NCBI RefSeq assembly: GCF_023507705.1
Contig: NZ_JALBGD010000004.1
Span: 124,001 to 188,000, forward strand
DNA length: 64,000 bases
Direction: 5' to 3'
Source: Stappia sp. WLB 29
GTDB lineage: Bacteria > Pseudomonadota > Alphaproteobacteria > Rhizobiales > Stappiaceae
Shown: in pieces, positions 26,756 to 36,538 of the stretch
Layout: each line of letters opens with the position of its first letter
Numbering within the stretch: position 1 is the first letter of the stretch
Position numbers and translations under genes: made by a program
Notes under the pieces: model-generated
The model's database searches: none
What the model saw: only the letters and a program-made list of their open reading frames with translations
Told to the model about the DNA's origin: nothing

Positions 26756-28285
26756 ATGGCCGCGCCTGCCGCGCTGCCCGGCACCAGACCGGATGGCCTG
26801 ATGTTTTCTCTGTCCGCCTATGCGCAGGACTGGACCGGCAACGTTCGCAAGGACCTGCTGGCCGGCCTCGTCGTCGCGCTCGCCCTCATTCCCGAGGCGA
26901 TCGCCTTTTCCATCATCGCCGGCGTCGACCCCAAGGTCGGTCTCTATGCGTCCTTCTCCATCGCCGTGATCACCGCCATCGTCGGCGGCCGCCCCGGCAT
27001 GATCTCGGCCGCCACGGCCGCGACCGCGGTGCTGATGGTGACGCTGGTCAAGGAGCACGGCCTGCAATACCTGCTCGCCGCCACGGTGCTGGCGGGCCTG
27101 CTGCAGATCCTCGCCGGCCTGCTGCGGCTCGGTGCGGTGATGCGCTTCGTCTCGCGCTCGGTGATGACCGGCTTCGTCAACGCGCTCGCCATCCTGATCT
27201 TCATGGCGCAGATTCCGGAACTGGTCGGCGTCACCTGGCTGACCTATGCGATGGTCGCCGCGGGCCTTGCCATCATCTACCTGTTCCCGCGCCTGACGAC
27301 GGCGGTGCCCTCGCCGCTCGTCTGCATCCTGGTGCTGACCGCGCTGACCCTGGCGCTGGGCCTGGACGTGCGCACCGTCGGCGACATGGGTGCCCTGCCC
27401 GACACGCTTCCCGTCTTCCTGATCCCCGACATTCCGCTGACCCTCGAGACGCTGCTGATCATCCTGCCCTATTCGGCGGCGGTCGCGGCCGTCGGCCTGC
27501 TGGAATCGCTGATGACCGCCTCGATCGTCGACGATCTCACCGACACGCCGAGCGACAAGAACCAGGAGTGCATCGGTCAGGGCATCGCCAACACGGCGAC
27601 GGGCTTCATCGGCGGCATGGCCGGCTGCGCCATGATCGGCCAGTCGATGATCAACGTGAAGTCAGGCGGCCGCGGGCGCCTGTCGACCTTCGCCGCCGGC
27701 GCGATCCTGCTGTTCCTCATCGTCGTGCTCGGCGAATGGGTGGGGCGGATCCCGATGCCGGCGCTGGTGGCGATCATGATCATGGTGTCCATCGGCACGT
27801 TCAGCTGGTCGTCGATCCGCAACCTCAAGGACCATCCGCGCTCGTCCTCCATCGTCATGCTGGCGACGGTGGCCGGCGTGGTGCTGACCCACAATCTCGC
27901 CATCGGTGTGCTGATCGGCGTGCTGCTGTCCGGCATCTTCTTCGCCTGGAAGATCGCGCAGATCTTCCGCGTCACCTCGAGCCTGTCGGCGGACGGGCGC
28001 ACCCGTACCTATGTGGTGGAGGGGCAGGTGTTCTTCGCCTCGGCCGAGGCCTTCACCAACGCCTTCGACTTCCGCGAGGTGCTGGAAAAGGTGATCATCG
28101 ACGTCAGCCGTGCGCATATCTGGGACATCTCGGCGGTGGCCTCGCTCGACATGATCGTGCTGAAGTTCCGCCGCGAGGGTGCCGAGGTCGAGATCGTCGG
28201 CATCAACGAGGCGAGCGAGACCATCGTCGACAAGCTCGCCATCCACGACAAGCCGGGCGCGCTCGAACGCCTGATGGGCCACTGA
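26756..28285 (+). CDS. SulP-family anion transporter with short STAS domain (copy 2)
   Basis: 509 residues. The core starts '[20 protein letters not shown]' with the family '[19 protein letters not shown]'. '[20 protein letters not shown]' precedes the permease C-terminal half. The STAS-like tail (about 415-505) includes '[20 protein letters not shown]'. It differs in length and sequence from the SulP protein at 19318, so the two are not a recent duplicate. The start could be ATG 26756 or ATG 26801 ('[11 protein letters not shown]'); neither has a strong ribosome site. A universal stress protein gene follows 19 bases later, forming a probable two-gene operon. Anion specificity is unknown; sulfate or bicarbonate are the usual options. 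Confidence 0.9.
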   Translation: MAAPAALPGTRPDGLMFSLSAYAQDWTGNVRKDLLAGLVVALALIPEAIAFSIIAGVDPKVGLYASFSIAVITAIVGGRPGMISAATAATAVLMVTLVKEHGLQYLLAATVLAGLLQILAGLLRLGAVMRFVSRSVMTGFVNALAILIFMAQIPELVGVTWLTYAMVAAGLAIIYLFPRLTTAVPSPLVCILVLTALTLALGLDVRTVGDMGALPDTLPVFLIPDIPLTLETLLIILPYSAAVAAVGLLESLMTASIVDDLTDTPSDKNQECIGQGIANTATGFIGGMAGCAMIGQSMINVKSGGRGRLSTFAAGAILLFLIVVLGEWVGRIPMPALVAIMIMVSIGTFSWSSIRNLKDHPRSSSIVMLATVAGVVLTHNLAIGVLIGVLLSGIFFAWKIAQIFRVTSSLSADGRTRTYVVEGQVFFASAEAFTNAFDFREVLEKVIIDVSRAHIWDISAVASLDMIVLKFRREGAEVEIVGINEASETIVDKLAIHDKPGALERLMGH

Positions 28286-28304
28286 GCCGAGCGGAGGACA
28301 CCCC

Positions 28305-29165
28305 ATGACCAAACTGATCGCGCTGGTGGACGGCTCCGTCTATTCCCGCAGCGTCTGCGAGCATGCCGCCTGGATCGCCGGACGTGCCGGCGAGGGCGCG
28401 CGCGTCGAGCTGCTGCATGTGCTCGGCCGGCGCCAGGCCGAGGGCGGGGCGGCAAACCTCTCGGGCAATATCGCACTCGGCGCCCGCACGGCGCTGCTCA
28501 ACGAACTGGCCGAGCTCGACGAGCGGGCGGCGAAGCTCGCCAAGGCGCGCGGTCGGGCGATCCTCGACGATGCGGCCAAGGTGCTGGACGAGGCCGGCGT
28601 TGCGGATGTCACGACGCGGCTGCGCTCCGGCGATCTCGTCGAGACGCTGGCGGAAATGGAGGCGGATGCCGACCTCGTCATCATAGGCAAGCGCGGCGAG
28701 GCGGCGGATTTCGCCAAGCTGCATCTCGGTTCCAACCTGGAGCGGATCGCCCGCAGCGCCCGCAAGCCGGTCTTCGTGGCCGCGCGCGCCTTCCGCCCGA
28801 TCAAGCGGCTGCTGATCGCCTATGACGGCGGCATCAGCGCACTGAAGGCGGTCGACCACATCGCCCGCAGCTCGATCCTCGCCGGTCTCGACTGCCATTT
28901 GCTGATGGTGGGACAGGAGAACGCGGAGGCCCGCCGCAGTCTGGACGGGGCGGCGGCGATGTTGCGCGGCGGCGGCTTTGCCGTCACCGCCGAAATCCGT
29001 TCGGGCCAGCCGGAAACGGTGATCTCGGACGCGGTGGAAAAGGACGGCATCGACCTTCTGGTCATGGGAGCCTACGGCCATTCGCGGATCCGCTCGCTGA
29101 TCATCGGCTCGACGACGACGGAGATGATCCGCTCCTGCAAGATCTCGGTGCTGCTGTTCCGCTAG
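28305..29165 (+). CDS. Tandem-domain universal stress protein
   Basis: 286 residues made of two UspA-like domains (about 1-145 and 160-286). The second carries the ATP-binding signature G-x2-G-x9-G-S in 'MGAYGHSRIRSLIIGSTT'. The first has the related but degenerate 'IIGKRGEAADFAKLHLGSN'. UspA-like proteins bind ATP or cyclic nucleotides and help survive stress. The gene starts 19 bases behind the SulP gene after a GGAGGACACC ribosome site, so the transporter and stress protein are probably co-expressed. SulP-Usp pairs suggest regulatory coupling, which is inference. Confidence 0.9.
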   Translation: MTKLIALVDGSVYSRSVCEHAAWIAGRAGEGARVELLHVLGRRQAEGGAANLSGNIALGARTALLNELAELDERAAKLAKARGRAILDDAAKVLDEAGVADVTTRLRSGDLVETLAEMEADADLVIIGKRGEAADFAKLHLGSNLERIARSARKPVFVAARAFRPIKRLLIAYDGGISALKAVDHIARSSILAGLDCHLLMVGQENAEARRSLDGAAAMLRGGGFAVTAEIRSGQPETVISDAVEKDGIDLLVMGAYGHSRIRSLIIGSTTTEMIRSCKISVLLFR

Positions 29166-29332
29166 GTCAGTTGCATTGCCCTGTTCCGACGTCCTTGCGA
29201 TGCGCTGTCGCGCCCGTGGGGCGGAGCCTTTCGCACGACTGGAAAAGCCGCCGGGCTGCGATATAAGGCATCGAGGGCGGGACAGAGATGTCCCGCTGTC
29301 TGACTGGTCCTGACAGGGAGAGGCACGAGGCC

Positions 29333-29968
29333 ATGAGCAGCGAGAGCGAAACGGCAGGGCGGGACGATCTGGACGCGCAGGTCGCGGCGGGCGATCCCTT
29401 CGCGCTGTTCGGCGAGTGGCTGGAGCTGGCAACGGCGAAGGAGCCGAACGACCCCAATGCCATGGCGCTGGCCACCACCGGTGCCGACGGCCTGCCGGAC
29501 GTGCGTATGGTCCTGCTCAAGGGCTTCGACGAGAACGGCTTCGTCTTCTACACCAACACCCAGTCGCAAAAGGGCAACGAGCTGGCCGAAAACATGCAGG
29601 CCGCCGGCGTCTTGCACTGGAAGTCGCTGCGCCGACAGGTCCGCTTCCGCGGCCCGGCCGAGTTGGTGAGCGCCGAGGAGGCCGACGCCTATTTCGCCTC
29701 GCGGCCGCGCGACAGCCGCATCGGCGCCTGGGCGAGCCAGCAGTCGCGGCCGCTGGAAAGCCGTTTCGCACTGGAAAAGGCGGTGGCGAAGCAGGCCGCG
29801 CGCTTTGCCATCGGCGAGGTGCCGCGCCCCGACTACTGGACCGGCTTCCGCATCCGCCCGGTCTATATCGAGTTCTGGATGGACCGGCCCTTCCGCCTGC
29901 ACGACCGGCATGTCTTCCGCCGTGCGCGGCCCGAGGGCGGCTGGACGACCCAGCGTCTCTACCCGTAA
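29333..29968 (+). CDS. pdxH: Pyridoxamine/pyridoxine 5'-phosphate oxidase
   Basis: A 211-residue FMN enzyme that makes pyridoxal 5'-phosphate from PNP or PMP in the cytosol. '[20 protein letters not shown]' leads into '[20 protein letters not shown]', and '[20 protein letters not shown]' follows as in PdxH. '[12 protein letters not shown]' and the C-terminal '[14 protein letters not shown]' carry substrate-binding residues. It ends 'TQRLYP', the conserved PdxH terminus. ATG 29333 fits the family start and has GAGAGG upstream; an in-frame ATG at 29288 adds a non-conserved stretch. Confidence 0.96.
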   Translation: MSSESETAGRDDLDAQVAAGDPFALFGEWLELATAKEPNDPNAMALATTGADGLPDVRMVLLKGFDENGFVFYTNTQSQKGNELAENMQAAGVLHWKSLRRQVRFRGPAELVSAEEADAYFASRPRDSRIGAWASQQSRPLESRFALEKAVAKQAARFAIGEVPRPDYWTGFRIRPVYIEFWMDRPFRLHDRHVFRRARPEGGWTTQRLYP

Positions 29969-30075
29969 GGCGCGGGCGCGGCAGAAGGTGGAGTACGTCC
30001 TCCCGCCGCGTCGCCATCTTTCCGGCAGCCGCAGAACGCTGCCCCCGAACCTGGCCCTCGAACCTGGTCCGGTCG

Positions 30076-31755
30076 TCAGGCGGCTCTCATTCCCGACAGG
30101 AACCGGTCGAGCTCGCCGCGCAGCGTTGCCGCCTGACGCGACAACTCGCTCGACGCCTGGAGGACCTGGCCCGCGGCATGGCTGGATTCGTCGGCCGCGC
30201 GTGTCACCGTCGTGATGGCCACGGACACTTCCGCGGTTCCAGCCGAGGCTTCCTGAACGTTGCGGGCAATTTCCTGCGTGGCGGCCGCCTGCTCCTCGAC
30301 GGCCGCGGCCACGGCAGCCGAAATGCCGCTCAACCGCTGGATCGTCTCGGCAATGCCGTTGATGGCCGTGGCCGATTCGGTGGTCGAGGACTGGATCGCA
30401 GAGATCTGGCCGGCGATTTCCGTCGTCGCCTTGGCGGTCTGGTCGGCGAGGTCCTTCACCTCGCTCGCCACGACGGCGAAGCCGCGTCCCGCCTCGCCGG
30501 CACGGGCTGCCTCGATGGTGGCATTGAGTGCCAGAAGGTTGGTCTGGGCCGCGATTCCGGAAATCAGTTCGACAATGTCGCCGATCTTCTGCGCGGCATT
30601 GGACAGGCCACGCACCTTTTGAGCTGCCGCGTCCGCATCCGTCATGGCAATGGAGGACATCTGGTTCGACTGGTCGACCTGGCCGGCGATCTCGCGGACA
30701 GAAGCCGTCAGTTCCTCCGTCGCCGCTGCCACGGTCTGCACGTTGGCCGAAGCCTCCTCCGACGCCGCGGCCACGGCAGTCGACTGGTGGGACGTCTGGT
30801 CGGCACTTCCGGACATGAGGCGGGCGGAGGACTCAAGCTGGGCGGCGGCGGTAGAGACCGATTCCACCACCTTGCCGACGGAGAGCTCGAATTCCTGGGC
30901 CAGTTCGGCAAGCGCCTGACGTTTCTCGGCTTCCGAGCGCGCCTTCTGGGCCTCTCTCTCGCGTGTCATGGCCGCGTTCTGGATAGCCTGGTCGCGGAAG
31001 AAACCGGCGGCTCGCGCGACTTCGCCGATCTCGTCGCGGCGTTCTGCGCCGGCAATCTCCACCTCGGTATTGCCGCGCGCAAGTTCGGTCAGCACGCCCA
31101 CGATACGGCGAAGCGGAGTCGAGATGCTGTTCCGTGCAATCCACCCGGCAACCGCCGCGCCAGCCAGGATCGCGAGCAGCGCCGTGACGACCACGTTGCG
31201 CGCCGCCGACCGTGCCTGTGCCGCGGCACCTTCGCGCTGGGCCGCCATCATCTCTGCGGAATAGGTGCTGTAGGCCTTGACCGTGTCGGTCACCGCCTTC
31301 TGACCTGCAAGGGCCACGTCGAGTGCGGCCGCAATGGCGGCGGAATCGTTCACCGACGCTGCAGCCGTGTCGACCATGGCGCCGATGTCGGCAAAATAAT
31401 GTTCCAGCGCCGAGCGGATCGCGGCCAATTGCTCGCTCTGGCGCGGGTCCGCCACGGCAGCGAGCTTCGGCAGACGGCCGAGCATTTCCTCTGCACGGCG
31501 GGCAGCCTCCGCCCGGAAGTCCTCTGCCCGCTCGCTCGACTGCGCCAGCTGGTAGGTCATCCGGCTGATCGCGATGATGTCGACGCGCAGGTCCATCGCT
31601 TCGCGAGCGGCCTCCTCGGAGGCGCCGACCGTGTTGAAGGAGCGGGTGAGGTCGTTGAGTTGCAGGAAGGCGACGGTGGCGATACCTGCGGCTGTGAGGC
31701 CCAATAGAAGCACCACGGCGAGCATCTTCTGGACGATCGAGGCATGCTTGAGCAT
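30076..31755 (-). CDS. Methyl-accepting chemotaxis protein
   Basis: 559 residues. A first membrane helix (about 10-32) is followed by a four-helix-type periplasmic sensor of about 160 residues rich in Ala, and a second helix (about 192-212). The HAMP domain contains '[20 protein letters not shown]', and a long coiled-coil signalling domain ends the protein. The hairpin tip is '[18 protein letters not shown]', which docks CheA/CheW. No C-terminal CheR/CheB-binding pentapeptide is evident (it ends 'FLSGMRAA'). AAGGA eight bases before ATG 31755 supports the start. No che genes are nearby; the ligand is unknown. Confidence 0.95.
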   Translation of the reverse strand: MLKHASIVQKMLAVVLLLGLTAAGIATVAFLQLNDLTRSFNTVGASEEAAREAMDLRVDIIAISRMTYQLAQSSERAEDFRAEAARRAEEMLGRLPKLAAVADPRQSEQLAAIRSALEHYFADIGAMVDTAAASVNDSAAIAAALDVALAGQKAVTDTVKAYSTYSAEMMAAQREGAAAQARSAARNVVVTALLAILAGAAVAGWIARNSISTPLRRIVGVLTELARGNTEVEIAGAERRDEIGEVARAAGFFRDQAIQNAAMTREREAQKARSEAEKRQALAELAQEFELSVGKVVESVSTAAAQLESSARLMSGSADQTSHQSTAVAAASEEASANVQTVAAATEELTASVREIAGQVDQSNQMSSIAMTDADAAAQKVRGLSNAAQKIGDIVELISGIAAQTNLLALNATIEAARAGEAGRGFAVVASEVKDLADQTAKATTEIAGQISAIQSSTTESATAINGIAETIQRLSGISAAVAAAVEEQAAATQEIARNVQEASAGTAEVSVAITTVTRAADESSHAAGQVLQASSELSRQAATLRGELDRFLSGMRAA

Positions 31756-32100
31756 GAAACGGATCCTTGCGGCTGGGGGAGGACCGGGCGCGCCGGTGCA
31801 AAGATGTCTTTCCAGTAGCCTCCGATCGCTTAACTCCAGCTTAAACCGGGCGCGGTTTTCCGCGGATTCCGCGGGGGGAGACGGGGATGGTGAATCGTCG
31901 CACCTGGGGCCCGCCTCAGCTCCGCGTTCCCTCCCCCCTTGTCCGGCGGCCGGACCGTCCCGGATCGGCGGGAGCGGCATGCGTCGATAAATGCAAAATG
32001 ATGAGGAACCTTTTCCAGGCCCGGCCGTTATTCCGCCAGCATCCCGATGCGGCTGCCGGGACGAGCGGCCGCGCGAAGACTGGAGAGATCCGTGCACCGC
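31756..32100. other. Intergenic region between the chemoreceptor and the DUF992 gene
   Basis: About 345 bases. It contains a near-palindrome CCGCGGATTCCGCGG at 31860-31874 in the chemoreceptor leader. The start of the next gene may be slightly earlier, at GTG 32092. No coding region was recognised. Confidence 0.4.
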
Positions 32101-32580
32101 ATGATCCGCCTCACCGGAACCGCCCTCGTCACCCTGCTTGCCTCCACCCCCATGGCGATCGCGCAGGACAGCGCGCCGGGTGTCGAGATCGGCAAGCTCA
32201 CCTGCGACGTGCAGGGCACCAGCAGCTTCATCGTCGGCGGCACCAACGCGCTCACCTGCGCCTATGAGCCGGCCGACGGCGGTCCGGCCACCTTCTATCG
32301 CGGCGAAAGCCGGGAGTTCGGCCTCAACATCGGTTCCCTGACCGACGCGACCCTCGTCTGGGGCGTCTTCGCTCCGGCCGCCGACACCGATCCGGGCGCG
32401 CTGGCCGGCAGCTATGCCGGCGTGACGGCGGGCGCAAGCCTCGGCGCCGGGATCAAGGCCAACGCGCTGCTCGGCGGCCTCGACGAATCGATCGCTCTCA
32501 ATCCCTTGAGCGTGGAAACGCAGACCGGCGCGAACCTGACGCTCGGCGTCACCTCGCTGGTCCTCGAACCCGCCGGCTGA
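32101..32580 (+). CDS. DUF992 secreted protein
   Basis: 159 residues with a clear signal peptide ending near 'PMAIAQ'. The mature part starts '[20 protein letters not shown]' and contains two Cys ('LTCDVQ', 'ALTCAYEP'), likely a disulfide, as in the DUF992 family of alphaproteobacteria. '[20 protein letters not shown]' and '[18 protein letters not shown]' match the family C-terminus. A GTG at 32092 with GGAGAGATCC in front is an equally possible start. The role is unknown; a periplasmic or outer-surface location is predicted. Confidence 0.83.
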   Translation: MIRLTGTALVTLLASTPMAIAQDSAPGVEIGKLTCDVQGTSSFIVGGTNALTCAYEPADGGPATFYRGESREFGLNIGSLTDATLVWGVFAPAADTDPGALAGSYAGVTAGASLGAGIKANALLGGLDESIALNPLSVETQTGANLTLGVTSLVLEPAG

Positions 32581-32720
32581 CCGGGCCGGGGGCTGCCGGC
32601 CGAACCGGCACCGATCAAGGCGCGGTGGGCAGCAGATGCCTGCCGCGTCTCTTTTCGTTTTCCCGCGCTTGTGCGGCCTGCCCGATTTCTTCCCTGTCGC
32701 AAAGCGACTAGGCTCTCCCC

Positions 32721-32810
32721 ATGAGCAAGGACGACCAGACGGTCGGGGTGCGCCTGCGCCTCGTCTTCGAGCCCGATGCGGCCGGAAGGGAGAGATCGAC
32801 CTGCCGATGA
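32721..32810 (+). pseudogene. modE: Truncated 5' remnant of a ModE-like regulator gene
   Basis: A 29-codon frame reads '[20 protein letters not shown]', then loses similarity. The +1 frame continues with 'GRKGEIDL', matching the next part of ModE N-terminal HTH domains (pattern [20 protein letters not shown]). So the gene is frameshifted, and the rest of the helix-turn-helix and the molybdate-binding domain are missing. The frame ends in TGA overlapping the modA ATG (ATGA). ModE normally represses modABC when molybdate is plentiful; the remnant cannot do so. The ModE assignment rests on about 28 residues and is moderately certain. Confidence 0.5.
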
Positions 32811-33610
32811 CTTGCACCTTTCGTCAGACCGCTTCGTCGCTGCTGCGTCCCGCGGCCCTGCTGCTCGCCGTCATGCTGGTGCTGTCAGCCGGTCGGGGCA
32901 CGGCCCGGGCGGACGACGTGCTGGTCTTCGCTGCCGCCAGCCTGAAGAACGCCATGGACGAGATCGCGCCGGCCTTCGAGGCGGCGACCGGCGACAAGCT
33001 GGTGGTGTCGCCGGCCGGATCTTCGGCCCTGGCGCGCCAGATCCAGGCCGGTGCCCCGGCCGACCTCTTCATCTCCGCGAGCCCAGACTGGATGGACGCG
33101 CTCGAGGCCGACGGCCTCGTGCAATCGGCGACCCGCATCGACCTGCTCGCCAACGCCATCGTGCTCATCGCCCACGGCAGGGACGCCGCCCCCGTCGAGA
33201 TCTCCCCCGCTCTCGATCTCGGCGCCCTGATCGGAGAGGGCAGGCTGGCGATGGCCTTGGTCGACGCGGTGCCCGCGGGCGTTTACGGCAAGGCGGCGCT
33301 GAAGAGCCTCGGCCTGTGGGAGAGCGTGTCGCCGAAGGTGGCGCAGGCCGACAATGTGCGCGCCGCGCTCGCCCTCGTCGCCGCCGGCGAGGCGCCCTAC
33401 GGCATCGTCTATGCGACCGACGCGGCCGCCGAGGACAATGTGACGGTCGTCGGCACCTTTCCCGCCGACAGCCACCCGCCGATCGTCTATCCTGCGGCCG
33501 TGATGGCGCAGAGCGACAAGCCCGCCGCGACCGCTGCCCTTGCCTATCTGCGCGGACGCGAAGCGCGGGCAGCCTTCGAGAAGCAGGGCTTCGTCGTTTT
33601 GGGCGATTGA
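32807..33610 (+). CDS. modA: Molybdate ABC transporter substrate-binding protein
   Basis: A 267-residue periplasmic receptor. The signal peptide spans about 1-36 ('[18 protein letters not shown]'). '[20 protein letters not shown]' and '[19 protein letters not shown]' hold the Ser residues that bind the molybdate oxyanion, and '[19 protein letters not shown]' follows. '[15 protein letters not shown]' and '[10 protein letters not shown]' complete the ModA pattern, including the ligand Tyr region. It also accepts tungstate in some bacteria. The start overlaps the end of the ModE-like remnant. modB follows 27 bases later. Confidence 0.96.
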   Translation: MTCTFRQTASSLLRPAALLLAVMLVLSAGRGTARADDVLVFAAASLKNAMDEIAPAFEAATGDKLVVSPAGSSALARQIQAGAPADLFISASPDWMDALEADGLVQSATRIDLLANAIVLIAHGRDAAPVEISPALDLGALIGEGRLAMALVDAVPAGVYGKAALKSLGLWESVSPKVAQADNVRAALALVAAGEAPYGIVYATDAAAEDNVTVVGTFPADSHPPIVYPAAVMAQSDKPAATAALAYLRGREARAAFEKQGFVVLGD

Positions 33611-33637
33611 ATCGATCGGGGGCGGGGCCGCAGACGC

Positions 33638-34333
33638 ATGGAGTATCTCAGTCCGGAGGAATGGAGCGCCGTCGCGCTGTCCCTGCGCGTCTCCTTCTGG
33701 GCAACACTTGTCAGCCTGCCGCTCGGCGTCCTCGTCGCCATGCTGCTCGCCCGCGGCGACTTTCCCGGCAAGCAGCTGCTCAACGGCATCGTCCATCTGC
33801 CGCTGATCCTGCCGCCGGTCGTCACCGGGTATCTTCTGCTTGCCACCTTCGGCCGCCGCGCGCCGGTCGGCAGCTTTCTGTACGACACGTTCGGTCTCGT
33901 CTTCGCCTTCCGCTGGACCGGCGCGGCGCTTGCCGCCGGGGTCATGGCCTTCCCGCTGATGGTGCGGGCGATCCGCCTCGCCATCGAGGCGGTCGATCCG
34001 AAGCTGGAGCAGGCCGCCGGCACGCTCGGCGCTTCGCGGGCGATGGTCTTCGCCACCGTCACCCTGCCGCTGATCCTGCCCGGCATCATAGCGGGTTCCG
34101 TGCTGGCCTTCGCCAAGGCGATGGGCGAGTTCGGCGCCACCATCACCTTCGTCTCCAACATTCCCGGCGAGACCCAGACCCTGCCCTCCGCGATCTATGC
34201 CTTCATGCAAGTGCCCGGCGGCGAGGCCTCCGCCGCCCGGCTCGTGTTGGTCTCCATCACCGTGGCGATGGCCGCATTGCTGCTGTCGGAATGGGTGAGC
34301 CGGCTCGTCGCCCGCAGGATCCGCGGCGCATGA
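33638..34333 (+). CDS. modB: Molybdate ABC transporter permease
   Basis: A 231-residue inner-membrane permease with about five to six helices. 'FPGKQLLNGIVHLPLILPPV' is the ModB/CysT family segment, and the EAA-type coupling loop is 'LEQAAGTLGASRAMVFATVT'. 'AKAMGEFGATITFVSNIPGE' is the ModB C-terminal signature. Its TGA overlaps the ATG of modC (ATGA). Confidence 0.95.
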   Translation: MEYLSPEEWSAVALSLRVSFWATLVSLPLGVLVAMLLARGDFPGKQLLNGIVHLPLILPPVVTGYLLLATFGRRAPVGSFLYDTFGLVFAFRWTGAALAAGVMAFPLMVRAIRLAIEAVDPKLEQAAGTLGASRAMVFATVTLPLILPGIIAGSVLAFAKAMGEFGATITFVSNIPGETQTLPSAIYAFMQVPGGEASAARLVLVSITVAMAALLLSEWVSRLVARRIRGA

Positions 34334-35436
34334 GCCTGTCCGTCGCCCTCCGCCACGCCTTTTCGGCTTTCGCGCTCGACATCGCCTTCGAGGCGCCGGC
34401 CGGCGTCACCGCCCTGTTCGGCCGCTCCGGCTCGGGCAAGACCACGGTGGTCAACGCGCTTGCCGGCCTGATCGCGGTCGATGCCGGCCATGCCAGGGTC
34501 GACGGCGACACCCTGTTCGACACGCGCCAAGGCGTCTTCGTGCCGCCGCACCTGCGCCGCATCGGCTATGTCTTCCAGGAGGCGCGGCTCTTCCCGCACA
34601 TGACCGTGCGCCAGAATCTCGGCTATGGCCGCTGGTTCGCCCGCCGCCACGGGGCGGAGGTCGCCGACACGGGGAGTGTGGTGGAAATGCTCGGCATCGG
34701 CGCGCTGCTCGCCCGCCGTCCGGGCACCCTGTCGGGCGGCGAGCGCCAGCGCGTCGCCATCGGCCGGGCGCTTCTGAGCGGTCCGCGCCTCTTGCTGATG
34801 GACGAGCCGCTCGCCTCGCTGGACGAGGCGCGCAAGACCGAGATCCTGCCCTATCTGGAACGGCTCAGCCGCGAGACGAAGGTGCCGATCCTCTATGTCA
34901 GTCATTCGGTCGCCGAAGTCGCCCGGCTGGCGACGACGGTGGTCGCCATCGACGAGGGACGGGTGGTGCGCGCCGGCACGCCGAGCGAGGTGCTGAGCGA
35001 TCCGCAGGCCGTGCCGACGCTGGGCATCCGCGATGCCGGCGCGGTCGTCGGTGCGACGGTCACCGCCCATCACGCGGACGGGCTGAGCGAGCTGGCGATT
35101 TCCGGCGGGCGGCTGCTGCTGCCGCGTATCGCGGCGGAGCAAGGGGCGCGGGTGCGCGTTCGCATCCACGCCCATGACATCATGCTGTCGCTGACGCCGC
35201 AGGAGGGCATCTCGGCGCTGAACCAGCTGCCCGTCGAGATCGTCTCGCTGCGCCGCGGCGAGGGGCCGGGCGTCGTCGTGCAGCTGCGCTGCGGCGGCGA
35301 CCGGCTGCTCGCCCGCATCACCCGCCGTTCCGCCGAGGCGCTGGGCCTTGCGCCCGGCCTTGCCTGCCACGCCATCCTCAAGTCCGTCGCGGTGGCGCAG
35401 GAGGATGTCTGGGTCGAGGGCAAGGACGGGCGCTAG
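34330..35436 (+). CDS. modC: Molybdate ABC transporter ATP-binding protein
   Basis: 368 residues. Walker A is 'LFGRSGSGKTTVVNALAG' (about 30-47), the signature is 'LSGGERQRVAIGRALLSG', Walker B is 'LLLMDEPLASLDEARK', and the switch His is in 'ILYVSHSVAEVARL'. A C-terminal MOP/TOBE domain (about 290-365) binds molybdate and can inhibit uptake when the oxyanion is abundant. Length and layout are standard for ModC. It closes the modABC operon and is followed by a convergent FMN reductase gene. Confidence 0.96.
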   Translation: MSLSVALRHAFSAFALDIAFEAPAGVTALFGRSGSGKTTVVNALAGLIAVDAGHARVDGDTLFDTRQGVFVPPHLRRIGYVFQEARLFPHMTVRQNLGYGRWFARRHGAEVADTGSVVEMLGIGALLARRPGTLSGGERQRVAIGRALLSGPRLLLMDEPLASLDEARKTEILPYLERLSRETKVPILYVSHSVAEVARLATTVVAIDEGRVVRAGTPSEVLSDPQAVPTLGIRDAGAVVGATVTAHHADGLSELAISGGRLLLPRIAAEQGARVRVRIHAHDIMLSLTPQEGISALNQLPVEIVSLRRGEGPGVVVQLRCGGDRLLARITRRSAEALGLAPGLACHAILKSVAVAQEDVWVEGKDGR

Positions 35437-35452
35437 GAAAGGGCCACGCGGG

Positions 35453-36034
35453 TTACCCGCGCAGCTTCGCCTCTTCGATCAGCCGGTTGACCATGTCCTG
35501 GACCATGCCGGCGGCGCGCTCGTTGGTCAGCTCGCCATGCTCGTCGAAGGCCGAGCCGCCATTGGGCACGGTCGCCATGTTCGGGATCACCAGCGCGCCG
35601 AGGCCGATTTCCATGATCGTGCGCAGGCCCATCAGGCCGCGCATGCCGCCGAGCGCGCCGGTGGAGGCGGCGCCGAGCGCGAAGACCCGGTTGCGGAAGG
35701 CGGCCGCCGGCGGCTCGCCCTCGTCCGACAGGCGCGAGACCCAGTCGAGCGTGTTCTTCAGCAGGGGCGTCACGGCGGTGTTGTATTCCGGCGAGGCGAT
35801 GAAGACGCCGTTGTGCTGCTGGAACACCGCCTTCAGCTTGCGCGCGTTCTCCGGCACGCCCTTCTCGGCCTCCAGGTCGCCGTCGTAGATCGGCAGCGGA
35901 TAGTCGGCGAGGGAGATCTGAGTCACCTTGGCATCGGCCATGGCGGCGTATTTGGCGACCAGCGCGGCGAGCTGCGTGTTGTAGGATCCGGTGCGAATCG
36001 AACCGGACAGCACGAGAATGCGGACGTCTTTCAT
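35453..36034 (-). CDS. NADPH-dependent FMN reductase family protein
   Basis: A 193-residue flavodoxin-fold protein. The phosphate-binding loop 'LVLSGSIRTGSYNTQLA' lies near residues 7-23, and 'FIASPEYNTAVTPLLKNTLD' is the flavin-contacting signature with the conserved PEYN. 'GALGGMRGLMGLRTIMEIG' follows. Such enzymes (chromate, azo or quinone reductases, ArsH/SsuE relatives) supply reduced flavin or detoxify quinones. ATG 36034 is preferred because the fold begins at 'MKDVRILVLSGS'. It is a single gene, convergent with modC and divergent from a YjbR-like gene. Confidence 0.92.
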   Translation of the reverse strand: MKDVRILVLSGSIRTGSYNTQLAALVAKYAAMADAKVTQISLADYPLPIYDGDLEAEKGVPENARKLKAVFQQHNGVFIASPEYNTAVTPLLKNTLDWVSRLSDEGEPPAAAFRNRVFALGAASTGALGGMRGLMGLRTIMEIGLGALVIPNMATVPNGGSAFDEHGELTNERAAGMVQDMVNRLIEEAKLRG

Positions 36035-36169
36035 CGGTACCCCTTGGCATGTTTCTTGTGATCGGCCCGCGGCGGGCGTAGTGCCCCGCACGCGTGTCAT
36101 CCTGTCGCCCGAGCATATATGGTTGCAGACGCCGCTGGCCAGTGCGGCCCGGAAAGCGGGAGGGGAGGG

Positions 36170-36535
36170 ATGATGGCACTGAGCCGGGCCGAGTTCGACG
36201 AAGCCTGCGCCGCCCTGCCGGCCACGACCCATGTGGAGCAGTGGGGCGGGGCCTCTGTGTGGAAGGTCGGCGGCAAGATCTTCGCGATCTGCTCGTCCTG
36301 GGGCGAGGGGGCGCATGACGCCATCGCCTTTAAGTGCTCGGACCTGACCTACCGCATCCTCACCGAGCTGCCGGGCGTGGTGCCGGCGCCCTATCTCGCC
36401 CGCGCCTCCTGGGTGCAGGTGCGCTCCGGCGCCGAACTCGATGGCGAGGACATCCGCGCCCATCTCGCTGAAGCGCACCGGCTGGTCGCCGCGAAACTGA
36501 CCCGCGCCCTGCGCCGGGACCTGGGACTGGAGTGA
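36170..36535 (+). CDS. MmcQ/YjbR-family protein
   Basis: 121 residues of the CyaY-like fold found in MmcQ/YjbR proteins. 'ACAALPATTHVEQWGGASVW', then 'KVGGKIFAI', and 'AIAFKCSDLTYRILTELPGV' followed by 'PAPYLARASWVQV' match the family. A DNA-binding role is proposed for this fold, but no reaction is known. GGAGGGGAGGG lies directly upstream of two in-frame ATGs (36170 and 36173). It is convergent with the Lrp-family gene, four bases apart. Confidence 0.88.
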   Translation: MMALSRAEFDEACAALPATTHVEQWGGASVWKVGGKIFAICSSWGEGAHDAIAFKCSDLTYRILTELPGVVPAPYLARASWVQVRSGAELDGEDIRAHLAEAHRLVAAKLTRALRRDLGLE

Positions 36536-36538
36536 GGT

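Noticed and set aside
35447-35461. GCGGG/CCCGC mini-hairpin between modC and the FMN reductase gene
   Set aside because: Five-base stem without a T-run, partly inside the reductase stop region; not supported as a terminator.
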